This document shows, one piece after another, positions 1 through 9,109 of a DNA stretch of 64,000 nucleotides. The notes beneath the pieces were generated by a model. The model had not been told where the DNA came from. It saw only the letters and a program-made list of their open reading frames with translations, and made no database searches. The DNA is taken from NCBI GenBank assembly GCA_903822825.1, contig CAIJQQ010000003.1:82526-146525 (forward strand). Reading direction: 5' to 3'. Position 1 is the first letter of the stretch. Every line of letters begins with the position of its first letter. The stretch comes from an uncultured Burkholderiales bacterium. Its GTDB lineage: Bacteria > Pseudomonadota > Gammaproteobacteria > Burkholderiales > Burkholderiaceae_C. Both the position numbers and the translations under genes were made by a program.

Positions 1-23
1 GGCCCGCAGACGCGGGCCCTTTT
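1..23 (+). terminator. Rho-independent terminator of an upstream gene
   Basis: A 7-bp GC stem (GGCCCGC/GCGGGCC, loop AGAC) is followed by CTTTTCC at the left window edge. It most likely ends a plus-strand gene that lies outside the window. Confidence 0.7.
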
Positions 24-72
24 CCTTGATGCAGGTCAAGATCTGCACGGCATGACTTCCTAACATGGAGGC

Positions 73-1437
73 ATGAGCGCCACCATCACCTTCCTCGGCG
101 GAGCCGACACCGTCACCGGCTCCAAATACCTGGTCGAGCTCAACGGCCAGCGCTTGCTGGTGGACTGCGGTTTGTTTCAGGGCTACAAACAGTTGCGCCT
201 GCGCAATTGGAACCCCTTGCCCGTGCCCGCCAAAGACATTGACGCGGTCATCCTGACCCACGCCCATCTGGACCACAGCGGCTACCTGCCCTTGCTGGTC
301 AAAGAAGGCTACACCGGGCAGATCCATGGCACCTCAGGCACTTGCGACCTGTGCCGCATCTTGCTGCCCGACAGCGGACACATCCAGGAAGAAGACGCTT
401 TTTTTGCCAATCGGCATGGTTTTTCCAAACACACGCCGGCCCTGCCGCTGTACACCAAGCAAGACGCAATGGTCAGCCTCACTCAATTGCGCCCCGAACA
501 CCTCGGGCCATGGTTTGAACCCATACAGGGTTGGAAAGCACGCTTCACAAGCGCAGGGCACATCTTGGGGGCGGCCAGTCTGCTGCTTGAAGTGGCAGGC
601 CGCCGAATTTTGTTCTCGGGCGATCTGGGACGCCCTGACGACCCCTTGATGAACCCGCCCGAGCCACCACCCCAGGCCGACACCGTGCTGATGGAGTCCA
701 CATACGGTGACCGGCAGCACCCTCACGCAAACCTGTTCGCTGAGCTGGGCCCCTTGTTGCAAAAACTGGCAAGGCGCGGCGGCGTGGCGGTGGTGCCGGT
801 TTTTGCCGTGGGGCGTGCGCAAGCTGTGTTGCACACGATTGCGCAACTCAAGGCCGCAGGCGAATTGCCCAGGGGCCTGCCCATCTTTCTGGACAGCCCC
901 ATGGCCATCCACACCACCGCTTTGTTTGAAAAGCACATGGGCGAGCATCGGCTCAATTTGGCGGAAGTCCACGCCATGGACCGGGTCGCCACCATGCTCG
1001 AAACGCCCGAGCAATCGAAATCCTTGGCGGCGCGGCATGGCCCGATGGTGATACTGGCCGCCAGTGGCATGGCCACAGGTGGGCGCGTGCTGCACCACCT
1101 GGCCAATTACGCGGGGGACCACCGCAACTTGGTCATCTTGACCGGCTACCAATCCCCTGGCACGCGCGGCGCCACGCTGGCCAGTGGCCGCAGCACGGTG
1201 CGCATCCACGGGCAGGACGTCACTGTGCGGGCCGAGGTGGTGCAGATCGCATCGGCATCAGCCCATGCCGACAGCAACCAGTTGCTCTCGTGGTTGCACC
1301 AAATGCCCAGTGCGCCCGATCAGGTCCATGTGGTCCATGGCGAGCGCGAAGCCTCCGACATGCTGCGCCAACGGATAGAACACGAAATCAAGTGGCGCGC
1401 TGTTGTGCCGGAGATGGGTTCGGTCTGGCCCTTGTAG
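73..1437 (+). CDS. MBL-fold beta-CASP metallohydrolase (RNA-processing type)
   Basis: This 454-residue protein carries the metallo-beta-lactamase zinc motif HAHLDHSG near residue 63, a second metal histidine in SAGHILGAA, and FSGDLGR. After the MBL core come a beta-CASP insert and the C-terminal 'RNA specificity' segment (ILTGYQSPGTRG, then SAHAD and VHGE). Family members are zinc-dependent RNA endo/exonucleases related to CPSF73 and YSH1; the substrate here is unknown. GGAGG ends only one base before the ATG, which is tight, and a three-codon ATG-GAG-GCA-TGA frame overlaps the start. The gene converges on the DUF1854 gene with a 2-nt gap, so a link to cyanophycin metabolism is only positional. 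Confidence 0.85.
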   Translation: MSATITFLGGADTVTGSKYLVELNGQRLLVDCGLFQGYKQLRLRNWNPLPVPAKDIDAVILTHAHLDHSGYLPLLVKEGYTGQIHGTSGTCDLCRILLPDSGHIQEEDAFFANRHGFSKHTPALPLYTKQDAMVSLTQLRPEHLGPWFEPIQGWKARFTSAGHILGAASLLLEVAGRRILFSGDLGRPDDPLMNPPEPPPQADTVLMESTYGDRQHPHANLFAELGPLLQKLARRGGVAVVPVFAVGRAQAVLHTIAQLKAAGELPRGLPIFLDSPMAIHTTALFEKHMGEHRLNLAEVHAMDRVATMLETPEQSKSLAARHGPMVILAASGMATGGRVLHHLANYAGDHRNLVILTGYQSPGTRGATLASGRSTVRIHGQDVTVRAEVVQIASASAHADSNQLLSWLHQMPSAPDQVHVVHGEREASDMLRQRIEHEIKWRAVVPEMGSVWPL

Positions 1438-1439
1438 GC

Positions 1440-1901
1440 TCAGAGGAATCGGTCAAGCAACTTGCGGGAATGCCTGTCCATGCCCGCCAGATCGCGGATC
1501 AGGTATTGCACGCCATCGGCATCGTTGATCAACAAAACGCTGCCCGTCAGGCGTCGGATGTCTTCTTCGCCTTTGAGCATGAAGCGTGCGGTGCCCCGAT
1601 CGGTTTCCACCGTCCAAGTGCTGGGGGTGACCCAACTGCTCACCCCTTTGAGTTGCAAAATTTCTGGCAAAAACTCACGCTCCTGGATGGCTTCGCGCAG
1701 GCGCAATTGCAATGCACCCTCGACCGCATCCAGCCGTTCAAACCAAGCCAGTTCATGGCCTTCGGCGTCCATGACCCCAGCGCCCAAGTCAGGCGCGGTG
1801 ACGGGGTAGGCCCGCACCACCACCACCTGCTCGTGGCGCACGCCCTGCGCGTCGGTCCAGACCCAACGGCCCAGGGCATCGCGTTGCAAATCGCCGTTCA
1901 T
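1440..1901 (-). CDS. DUF1854 protein, cyanophycin-metabolism associated
   Basis: This 153-residue soluble protein has no signal peptide. Its central block (VTAPDLGAGVMDAEGHELAW ... FLPEILQLKGVSSWVTPSTW) matches what I know of the DUF1854 family, which is repeatedly found next to cyanophycin synthetases in betaproteobacteria. Biochemical function is unknown. Its ATG overlaps the stop of the upstream ABC transporter gene by 4 nt (ATGA), so the two are translationally coupled and probably act together. The name rests on family recognition and on the neighbouring cphA pair. Confidence 0.8.
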   Translation of the reverse strand: MNGDLQRDALGRWVWTDAQGVRHEQVVVVRAYPVTAPDLGAGVMDAEGHELAWFERLDAVEGALQLRLREAIQEREFLPEILQLKGVSSWVTPSTWTVETDRGTARFMLKGEEDIRRLTGSVLLINDADGVQYLIRDLAGMDRHSRKLLDRFL

Positions 1902-4189
1902 GCTGTCACTCCTTGGGCTTGCCCGAGACCGAGCACAGGACCCTCTGCTTCGGCTTGCCGCTGCTGGGCTTCGTAAAGACGCCAGTAAGCGCCCTGAGTT
2001 TGCATGAGCGCATCGTGCGTGCCCTCTTCCACCACCAGGCCTTTGTCCATCACCACCAAGCGGTCGGCCTTGCGCAAGGTCGACAGGCGGTGGGCAATGG
2101 CAATCGTCGTGCGTCCTCGCACCAGGTTGTCGAGCGCACGCTGGATTTCTTTTTCGGTTTCGGTGTCTACCGCCGAGGTGGCTTCATCCAGAATCAAGAT
2201 GCGCGGGTTGATCAGCAAGGCCCGAGCGATCGAGATGCGCTGGCGTTCACCGCCCGACAAGCCCTGGCCTCGCTCGCCCACCAGCGAGTCGTAGCCTTGA
2301 GGCATGCGCAAGATGAACTCGTGGGCGTGTGCGGCGCGGGCCGCCTCCAAGATTTCTTCGCGCGTGGCCTCGGGTTTGCCGTAGGCGATGTTGTCGGCGA
2401 TGGTGCCAAAAAACAGGAAAGGCTCTTGCAGCACCAAGCCAATTTGGCGGCGGTAATCGGCGATTTTGAGCTGTCGAATGTCGACGCCATCGAGCTCGAT
2501 GGCGCCTTCACTCAGGTCGTAGAAACGGCAAATCAGGTTGACCAGCGTGCTTTTGCCCGAGCCGCTGTGGCCCACCAGACCGATCATCTGGCCGGGCTGA
2601 ATATCCAAGTTGAGCTGACGAATCACAGCGCGGTTGCCATAGCGAAAGCCAGCATCCCGCACCACGATGTGCCCTGTGACTTGGGTGGGCAAAGCCACCG
2701 GTGTCGTGGGCTCAGGCACGCTGGAGACTTGGTCCAAGATGTCAAAAATGCGTTTGGCCCCAGAAGCGGCTTTTTGGGTGTGCGACACGATGCGGCTCAT
2801 GGAATCGAGCCGTGTGTAAAAGCGCCCGATGTAGGCCAAAAAGGCCGTCATCACACCCACCGTGATTTTGTCGTGCGCGACCAGCCAAATGCCAAAGGCC
2901 CAGACCACCAGCAAGCCCACTTCGGTCATGAGCGTCACCGTGGGCGAAAACAGGGACCACACCCGGTTGAGCCGGTCATTGACCAGCAGGTTGTGGCGGT
3001 TGGCGTCCTTGAAGCGTTGGGCCTCGCGGTCTTCTTGCGCAAAAGCCTTCACCACCCGGATGCCTGGAATGGTGTCTGCCAAAACGTTGGTCACCTCGGC
3101 CCAGACCCGGTCGATTTTTTCAAAGCCGGTGCGCAGCTTCTCGCGCACCACATGGATCAGCCAGCCGATGAACGGCAGCGGCAACAAAGTCACCGCAGCG
3201 AGCGTCGGGTTGATGGAAATCAGGATCACCGCCGTCATCGCGATCATCAACACATCGGTCGCAAAGTCGAGCAGGTGCAGCGACAGAAACACGTTGATGC
3301 GGTCGGTCTCGTTGCCAATGCGGGCGATCAAGTCACCCGTGCGGCGCTCACCGAAATACTCCAGCGAGAGGTTCAGCAAATGCTGGTAGGTGGTGGTGCG
3401 CAAATCGGCCCCGATGCGCTCTGACACCAAGGCCAGGATGTAGGTCTTGGCCCAACCCAGCCCCCAAGCCAGCAAGGCCGATCCGAAGAGACCCACCAAG
3501 TACCAAGAGACCTGCTCGGGCTCGATGGGCTTGCCGCTCTGGTACGGAATCAAAATCTCGTCCATCAGCGGCATCGTGAGGTAAGGGGGCACCAATGTTG
3601 CCGCTGTTGCCGCCAGTGTGAGCAAAAAACCCGACAGCAATGATGTGCGGTAAGGTCGGGCAAAACGCCAGAGCTTGAGCAGCGCCCAGGTCGACGGCGG
3701 GGTGAGGTCATCCCGACCACAGCTCATGCACTCCACATCGTCCCCGCTCATCACCGCTTGGCAAACGGGGCACACCGAACCAGACAGGCGCTGTTGCAAA
3801 GGCACCCCTTGGGCCTCGTCACTCTTGTGCAAATCCAGCTGCCCGGCCATGCGAGAAGCGGCCGCTTGCAAGCCCAAAGTGAAGCGCCACACCGCCAAAC
3901 GCGCATTGCCTCGTAACAGTTCCAGAGACCCGACACCGGCGTGGTCGCTCAGTTTCAGCGTTAAATCAGGGTCTAAGTTCCAACTTTGCCAATTTTTTTG
4001 GTCTTCAAACCGCGTCAAGAGCCGTTGATCGGTCAAAATAAGTGGAGTTTTTGCGAATTTCAGTGACGTGTTCAGGTCAACTTCAAGAAAGGCTGAAACG
4101 TTTTCATCAGGTTGAAACAATGCTTTGACCTCCGCAAGCCAAGCATCCGGAATGACCGGACGTGACGCAGAGGAGGGTATTGAAGTCAT
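1898..4189 (-). CDS. ABC exporter (fused permease-ATPase), cyanophycin-metabolism associated
   Basis: A 763-residue half-transporter. Residues 1-130 are a soluble domain, followed by a zinc-ribbon with CxxC pairs at C140/C143 and C154/C157. A six-helix type-1 exporter permease starts near residue 180, then comes an ATPase with Walker A GHSGSGKST, signature LSGGERQR and Walker B ILILDEATSAVD. Open frame continues far upstream, but ATG 4189 is chosen because the extension runs through the divergent cphA promoter and gene and has antisense-like composition. This architecture is the ABC transporter known to accompany cyanophycin genes. The substrate is not known; export or membrane handling of Asp-Arg material is only a guess. 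Confidence 0.85.
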   Translation of the reverse strand: MTSIPSSASRPVIPDAWLAEVKALFQPDENVSAFLEVDLNTSLKFAKTPLILTDQRLLTRFEDQKNWQSWNLDPDLTLKLSDHAGVGSLELLRGNARLAVWRFTLGLQAAASRMAGQLDLHKSDEAQGVPLQQRLSGSVCPVCQAVMSGDDVECMSCGRDDLTPPSTWALLKLWRFARPYRTSLLSGFLLTLAATAATLVPPYLTMPLMDEILIPYQSGKPIEPEQVSWYLVGLFGSALLAWGLGWAKTYILALVSERIGADLRTTTYQHLLNLSLEYFGERRTGDLIARIGNETDRINVFLSLHLLDFATDVLMIAMTAVILISINPTLAAVTLLPLPFIGWLIHVVREKLRTGFEKIDRVWAEVTNVLADTIPGIRVVKAFAQEDREAQRFKDANRHNLLVNDRLNRVWSLFSPTVTLMTEVGLLVVWAFGIWLVAHDKITVGVMTAFLAYIGRFYTRLDSMSRIVSHTQKAASGAKRIFDILDQVSSVPEPTTPVALPTQVTGHIVVRDAGFRYGNRAVIRQLNLDIQPGQMIGLVGHSGSGKSTLVNLICRFYDLSEGAIELDGVDIRQLKIADYRRQIGLVLQEPFLFFGTIADNIAYGKPEATREEILEAARAAHAHEFILRMPQGYDSLVGERGQGLSGGERQRISIARALLINPRILILDEATSAVDTETEKEIQRALDNLVRGRTTIAIAHRLSTLRKADRLVVMDKGLVVEEGTHDALMQTQGAYWRLYEAQQRQAEAEGPVLGLGQAQGVTA

Positions 4190-4342
4190 GTAATGCAAAC
4201 CTGAAGCGGCCCGGGATTTCCCGGCAACCAAGAAATCATCCGATTGAAGAATGGCTCCGTTTATGCCTATGCACCCAGTCCACACTGAGCGAAAAGCCGA
4301 AAACCTGAATGGTCGGCCATTGTATCGCCGAGCATTTTTTAC

Positions 4343-6520
4343 ATGAGCGCCAAAGACATCCTGTTTCTGCGCACGACGTACCTGCGCGGCCCCAACATCT
4401 GGACTTACCGTCCCGTCATCGAAGCGCTGATCGACATTGGCGAGCTCGAAGACTTCCCCTCCAACACCCTGCCCGGCTTCAACGACCGGCTCAAGGCTTG
4501 GTTGCCCACCATGATCGAGCACCGCTGCACGCCCGGCGTGCGTGGCGGCTTTTTCCAACGGTTGGACAACGGCACTTGGCCTGGTCACATCCTTGAACAC
4601 GTGAGCCTGGAGCTGCAAACCCTCGCGGGCATGCCCACCGGATTTGGCAAAGCCCGCGAGGCAGGGCCGCGCGGCGTCTACAAAGTGGTGATCCGCACCG
4701 ACCACGAAGACGTTGGCCGTGCCGCCCTCCACATGGCGCGTGAACTGATCCTGGCCGCCATCCACGACACGCCTTACGATGTGCCAGCCGATGTGGCCCG
4801 CCTGACCGACATGGTCGACAGCCTGTGCGTCGGCCCCAGCACGGCGAGCATCGTCGAAGCCGCCGTCGATCGGCGCATCCCCTTCATTCGCCTCAATGCA
4901 GGCAACCTGGTGCAACTGGGCCATGGTGTTAACCAACGGCGCATCTGGACGGCCGAGACCGACCGCACCAGCGCCATTGCCGAAGGCATCTCCAAAGACA
5001 AAGACCTGACCAAACAGCTTTTGACCATGTGCGGCATCCCGGTGCCTGAAGGCATCGTGGTCGAGTCCCCTGCAGCGGCTTGGGAAGCTGCGCAAGAAAT
5101 CGGCGTCCCCGTTTGCGTCAAGCCCAGCGATGGCAACCGTGCCCGAGGTGTTTCATTGGATCTGCGCGAACAAGCCGACATTGAAGCCGCATTCGCAGTG
5201 GCGCAAGAACAAGGCAGCGAAGTCATCGTTGAAAAATTCGTTGTTGGCGTGGAACACCGCCTGCTGGTGGTGGGCGACCGCCTGGTGGCCGCGACCAAAG
5301 GTGAAACAGCCAGCATCCATGGCGATGGCCAACACACCGTGCGTGAATTGGTGGAACTGCAAATCAACTCCGACCCCCGCCGCGGAAGCGACGGCAGCCT
5401 GCCCCTTGAGCGGGTGCGCCTGCGCAGCGGCAGCCCCGAGGTGCTCGAACTCCAGCGCCAAAACCTGACCCCAGACACCGTGCCCGAGGCAGGTCGTCAG
5501 GTGCTGGTCAAGCGCACGGGCAACATGACCACCGACGTGACGGATGAAGTTCATCCAGATGTGGCCAGTCAAGCCGTTTTGGCCGCCCGCGTGGTGGGCT
5601 TGGACATTGCGGGTGTGGATGTGGTCACCCCGAGCATCACTCACACACTGGCCAGTGCGGGCGGTGTCATCGTGGAGGTCAATGCCGGCCCCAGCTTGTT
5701 GATGCATCTGAACCCGGCTGTCGGTCAGCCTCGCCCTGTCGGTGAAGCCATTGCACAACATTTGATTCCGTCCTCCGACAGTGGCCGAATCCCTGTCGTT
5801 GGCATCATGGGCGACGGAGACACCACACGCAGCGCCAAGCTCACGGCCTGGCTGCTCCACATCAAAGGTTTTCACACGGGCTTGGCCTGCGCAGACGGCC
5901 TTTACTTGGATCAACGCCAACTGCAAGCTAGAGGCGCAATGGATTTCGAACAAGCCCAACGTCTGCTGATCAACCGATCGGTCCAAGCGGCCGTGTTCGA
6001 AAGCGATGCACGCCATCTGTTGGAGCAAGGCATGCCTTATGACCGGTGCCATGTCGGCATCGTCACAAGCATGCCCAAAGCCGCGGGTCTAGAAGACCTC
6101 TATGCCGGGCCGGACGAGAAAATCCCAACGTACATCCGCACCCAGATTGACCTGGTGCTGGGCAACGGTTACGCCGTGCTCAATGCCGCAGATGAGGCCG
6201 TGGCCGATCTGGCGCAGTACAGCGATGGTAGTGTGATTTTTTATGCCCAGACGCAAGAAGAGCCCCGCTTGGCCGCGCACCGCGAGACCGGTGGCCGCAC
6301 AGCGTTTTGGCGTGAAGGCCTGTTGATCCTGGCGCAAGGCGCCAACGAGATCGAAGTGTTGTCCATTCACCGCCCGGCCGTGGCCCGGCTCCTCAAAGGC
6401 GGTCAACTCTCCACCGATGACATGATGATCGCAGCCTGCGCGGCTTGGGCGCTGGACATGCCCGCCGACATGATCCGTGCCGGCGTCAAGAGTTACGGGC
6501 AAAACGCCCTATCCATCTGA
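4343..6520 (+). CDS. Cyanophycin synthetase-like protein, P-loop-degenerate paralogue (CphA'/CphA2 type)
   Basis: 725 residues, homologous along most of its length to the 854-residue CphA encoded immediately downstream. The N-terminal domain and the ATP-grasp domain (VCVKPSDGNRARGV, VIVEKFVVG, GVIVEVNAGPSLLMHLNP) look intact. In the Mur-ligase half the nucleotide-binding loop reads GDGDTTR near residue 485 where the active paralogue has GTNGKTT, so the catalytic lysine is missing, and the far C-terminal Mur domain is shortened. Family members of this kind may keep only one amide-forming activity or act with CphA. A 24-nt gap separates it from cphA, so the pair is an operon, divergent from the ABC/DUF1854 pair. 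Confidence 0.85.
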   Translation: MSAKDILFLRTTYLRGPNIWTYRPVIEALIDIGELEDFPSNTLPGFNDRLKAWLPTMIEHRCTPGVRGGFFQRLDNGTWPGHILEHVSLELQTLAGMPTGFGKAREAGPRGVYKVVIRTDHEDVGRAALHMARELILAAIHDTPYDVPADVARLTDMVDSLCVGPSTASIVEAAVDRRIPFIRLNAGNLVQLGHGVNQRRIWTAETDRTSAIAEGISKDKDLTKQLLTMCGIPVPEGIVVESPAAAWEAAQEIGVPVCVKPSDGNRARGVSLDLREQADIEAAFAVAQEQGSEVIVEKFVVGVEHRLLVVGDRLVAATKGETASIHGDGQHTVRELVELQINSDPRRGSDGSLPLERVRLRSGSPEVLELQRQNLTPDTVPEAGRQVLVKRTGNMTTDVTDEVHPDVASQAVLAARVVGLDIAGVDVVTPSITHTLASAGGVIVEVNAGPSLLMHLNPAVGQPRPVGEAIAQHLIPSSDSGRIPVVGIMGDGDTTRSAKLTAWLLHIKGFHTGLACADGLYLDQRQLQARGAMDFEQAQRLLINRSVQAAVFESDARHLLEQGMPYDRCHVGIVTSMPKAAGLEDLYAGPDEKIPTYIRTQIDLVLGNGYAVLNAADEAVADLAQYSDGSVIFYAQTQEEPRLAAHRETGGRTAFWREGLLILAQGANEIEVLSIHRPAVARLLKGGQLSTDDMMIAACAAWALDMPADMIRAGVKSYGQNALSI

Positions 6521-6544
6521 GTCAAAAGACAGGAACACTGGTTC

Positions 6545-9109
6545 ATGGAAGTGTCAAGAATTCGCGCCCTGCGCGGCCCCAATTTGTGGAGCCGGCACAC
6601 CGCCATTGAAGTCATCGTGACCTGCCCAGAAGCAGAGTGCAGCTTACCCCCTGCCGTCGAACAGCAATTGCGCCGCATTTTCCCGGAAGTAGGGACCATC
6701 GAAGGCAGCCGCCCGCGTCAATCGACCAGCATGGCCCATGCCCTCGAGAAGGTCACTTTGGGCCTGCAATCGCAAGCCGGTTGCCCCGTGACATTCAGCC
6801 GCACGACACCCACAGAGGTGGCAGGCACTTACCAAGTATCGGTCGAGTACACAGAGGAGTCCGTAGGTCGAATGGCACTCGATTTGGCGGTCAAGCTTTG
6901 CCAAGCGGCATTGACTGGTCAAGCTTTTGACTTGGAAGCAGCTCTCGCGCAATTGCACGAGCTCGACGAAGACGACCGCCTGGGGCCATCCACCGGCTCG
7001 ATTGTGGACGCCGCAGTGGCCAGAGGCATCCCATATCGCCGACTGACTCAGGGCAGCTTGGTGCAATTCGGCTGGGGTTCCAAGCAGCGGCGCATCCAGG
7101 CCGCTGAAATCGACGCCACCAGTGCCATTGCCGAGTCGATCGCGCAGGACAAAGACCTGACCAAAAGCCTGCTGCACGCCGCTGGCGTTCCCGTGCCTTG
7201 GGGTCGCCCTGCCCGTTCGCTGCAAGACGCCTGGTCCATCGCCCAAGACATTGGCCTGCCCGTCGTGGTCAAGCCGCAAGACGGCAACCAAGGCAAAGGC
7301 GTCACCGTCAACATCACCGAGCGCGAAGCATTTGACAAGGCCTACATGACTGCCGAGCGCTACGGCACCGTGCTGGTCGAAAAATTCTTGCCCGGTCACG
7401 ACTACCGATTGCTGGTGGTGGGCGACAAGCTGGTAGCGGCCGCCCGCCGCGAGCCCCCGCTGGTGGTGGGTGACGGCACGCACACCGTTCGCCAGTTGGT
7501 CGACCAGGTCAACGCCGACCCGCGCCGTGGCGTGGGCCACGCGACCTCGTTGACCAAAATCCGTTTTGACGACATCGCCATTGGCCGCCTGCACGAACAA
7601 GGCCTGGAGCCCGAATCGGTGCCCGAAAAAGGCCGCCGCGTCATCCTGCGCAACAACGCCAATCTGTCCACCGGGGGCACCGCCACGGACGTGACCGACG
7701 AAGTCCACCCCGAAGTGGTCGCCCGCGTGGTGGCTGCGGCCCAGATGGTGGGCCTGGACATCTGCGGTGTGGACGTGGTGTGCGAATCCGTTGAGCGCCC
7801 GCTCGAAGAGCAGAACGGCGGCATCGTCGAAGTCAATGCCGCGCCGGGTTTGCGCATGCACGTGACGCCTTCCTATGGCAAAGGCCGCGATGTGGGCCAA
7901 GTCGTGATCAACCAGATGTTTCCCCATGGCGAGAACGGCCGCATCCCGGTCATTGCCGTCACTGGCACCAACGGCAAAACCACGACCGTGCGCCTGACCG
8001 CCCACCTCATCAAGGCACAAGGCCTGCGCGTGGGCATGACCAACACCGATGGCGTGTACGTCAACGGCCGACAGACCGACAGCGGTGACTGCAGCGGCCC
8101 ACGCAGCGCCCGCAACGTGCTGATGCACCCCGAAGTGGATGCCGCCGTGTTCGAGACAGCTCGAGGCGGCCTGCTGCGCGAAGGTTTGGCTTTTGACCGA
8201 TGCAAAGTGGCCGTCGTGACCAATTTGGGGGCAGGAGACCATCTGGGACTGAACTACATCACCACGCTCGAGGACCTGTCTGTCCTCAAGCGCGTGATCG
8301 TTCTGAACGTCGAGAGCGATGGCATGGCCGTGCTCAACGCGGCCGACCCCGCTGTGACAGCCATGGCCCCCCACTGCCCGGGAGACGTGACCTTCTTTGC
8401 GCTCGACGTGAACCAGCCCGCTCTCGCCGCCCACCGCGCGCAAGGCAAACGCGTGGTCTTTGTGGACGATGGCGCCATCGTGGCCCAAAAAGGCAAACAA
8501 GTGTTCCGCATTCCGCTGTCCCAAGTGCCGCTGACGCGCAACGGCCAGATCGGCTTTCAAACCGAAAACGTGCTCGCGGCCATCGGCGCGGCCTGGGCGG
8601 TGGGCATCACCTGGGAGGCGATCGCGCAAGGCCTGGAAACTTTCATCAGCGACATCCAAGGTGTGCCCGGGCGCTTCAACTTGTTCGATTACCGGGGTGC
8701 CACTTTGATCGCCGACTACGGCCACAACCCGGACGCCATTCAGGCGCTGGTCAACGCCGTGGACAACATGCCCGCCAACAAACGCGTTGCTGTCATCAGT
8801 GGCGCGGGCGACCGCCGCGACGAAGACATCCGAGACCAAACCAAAATTCTCGGGGAGGCCTTTGACGATGTGGTGCTCTACCAAGACGCATGCCAGCGCG
8901 GGCGGGCCGACGGCGAAGTGCTGGAACTGCTGCGGCAAGGGCTGCAAGGGGCCTCGCGCACGAACCATGTGGAATCCATTCAAGGCGAATTCAACGCGAT
9001 CGACACCGCCTTGGCCCGTCTCCATCCGGGTGACTTGTGCCTGATCTTGATCGACCAGGTCGAAGAAGCACTGGCTTACATCACGGCAAAGGTCAAAGCC
9101 TCAACCTGA
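6545..9109 (+). CDS. cphA: Cyanophycin synthetase
   Basis: The 854-residue enzyme polymerises aspartate and arginine into the storage polymer cyanophycin using ATP. It has an N-terminal domain (about 1-160), an ATP-grasp domain that phosphorylates the aspartate chain (VVVKPQDGNQGKGV near 240; VEVNAAPGLRMH near 430), and a Mur-ligase-like domain with intact P-loop VTGTNGKTTT near 475 and the C-terminal Mur signature DYGHNPDA near 725. Length and motifs match CphA1 enzymes. The 3' end overlaps the convergent acyltransferase gene by 9 nt. No cyanophycinase gene is visible in the window, so polymer breakdown must be encoded elsewhere. Confidence 0.95.
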   Translation: MEVSRIRALRGPNLWSRHTAIEVIVTCPEAECSLPPAVEQQLRRIFPEVGTIEGSRPRQSTSMAHALEKVTLGLQSQAGCPVTFSRTTPTEVAGTYQVSVEYTEESVGRMALDLAVKLCQAALTGQAFDLEAALAQLHELDEDDRLGPSTGSIVDAAVARGIPYRRLTQGSLVQFGWGSKQRRIQAAEIDATSAIAESIAQDKDLTKSLLHAAGVPVPWGRPARSLQDAWSIAQDIGLPVVVKPQDGNQGKGVTVNITEREAFDKAYMTAERYGTVLVEKFLPGHDYRLLVVGDKLVAAARREPPLVVGDGTHTVRQLVDQVNADPRRGVGHATSLTKIRFDDIAIGRLHEQGLEPESVPEKGRRVILRNNANLSTGGTATDVTDEVHPEVVARVVAAAQMVGLDICGVDVVCESVERPLEEQNGGIVEVNAAPGLRMHVTPSYGKGRDVGQVVINQMFPHGENGRIPVIAVTGTNGKTTTVRLTAHLIKAQGLRVGMTNTDGVYVNGRQTDSGDCSGPRSARNVLMHPEVDAAVFETARGGLLREGLAFDRCKVAVVTNLGAGDHLGLNYITTLEDLSVLKRVIVLNVESDGMAVLNAADPAVTAMAPHCPGDVTFFALDVNQPALAAHRAQGKRVVFVDDGAIVAQKGKQVFRIPLSQVPLTRNGQIGFQTENVLAAIGAAWAVGITWEAIAQGLETFISDIQGVPGRFNLFDYRGATLIADYGHNPDAIQALVNAVDNMPANKRVAVISGAGDRRDEDIRDQTKILGEAFDDVVLYQDACQRGRADGEVLELLRQGLQGASRTNHVESIQGEFNAIDTALARLHPGDLCLILIDQVEEALAYITAKVKAST

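Noticed and set aside
65..76. Three-codon leader peptide ATG-GAG-GCA-TGA before the MBL gene
   Set aside because: It overlaps the gene start by chance-like sequence and has no ribosome site of its own.
1290..1976. 228-residue plus-strand frame opposite the DUF1854 gene
   Set aside because: Shadow frame overlapping the MBL gene and DUF1854; no domain features.
4190..5095. About 300 extra N-terminal residues on the ABC transporter
   Set aside because: They would run through the divergent promoter and into the cphA paralogue. ATG 4189 gives the family's normal length.
6644..9025. 793-residue minus-strand frame opposite cphA
   Set aside because: Antisense of a clearly identified cyanophycin synthetase; composition is that of a shadow frame.
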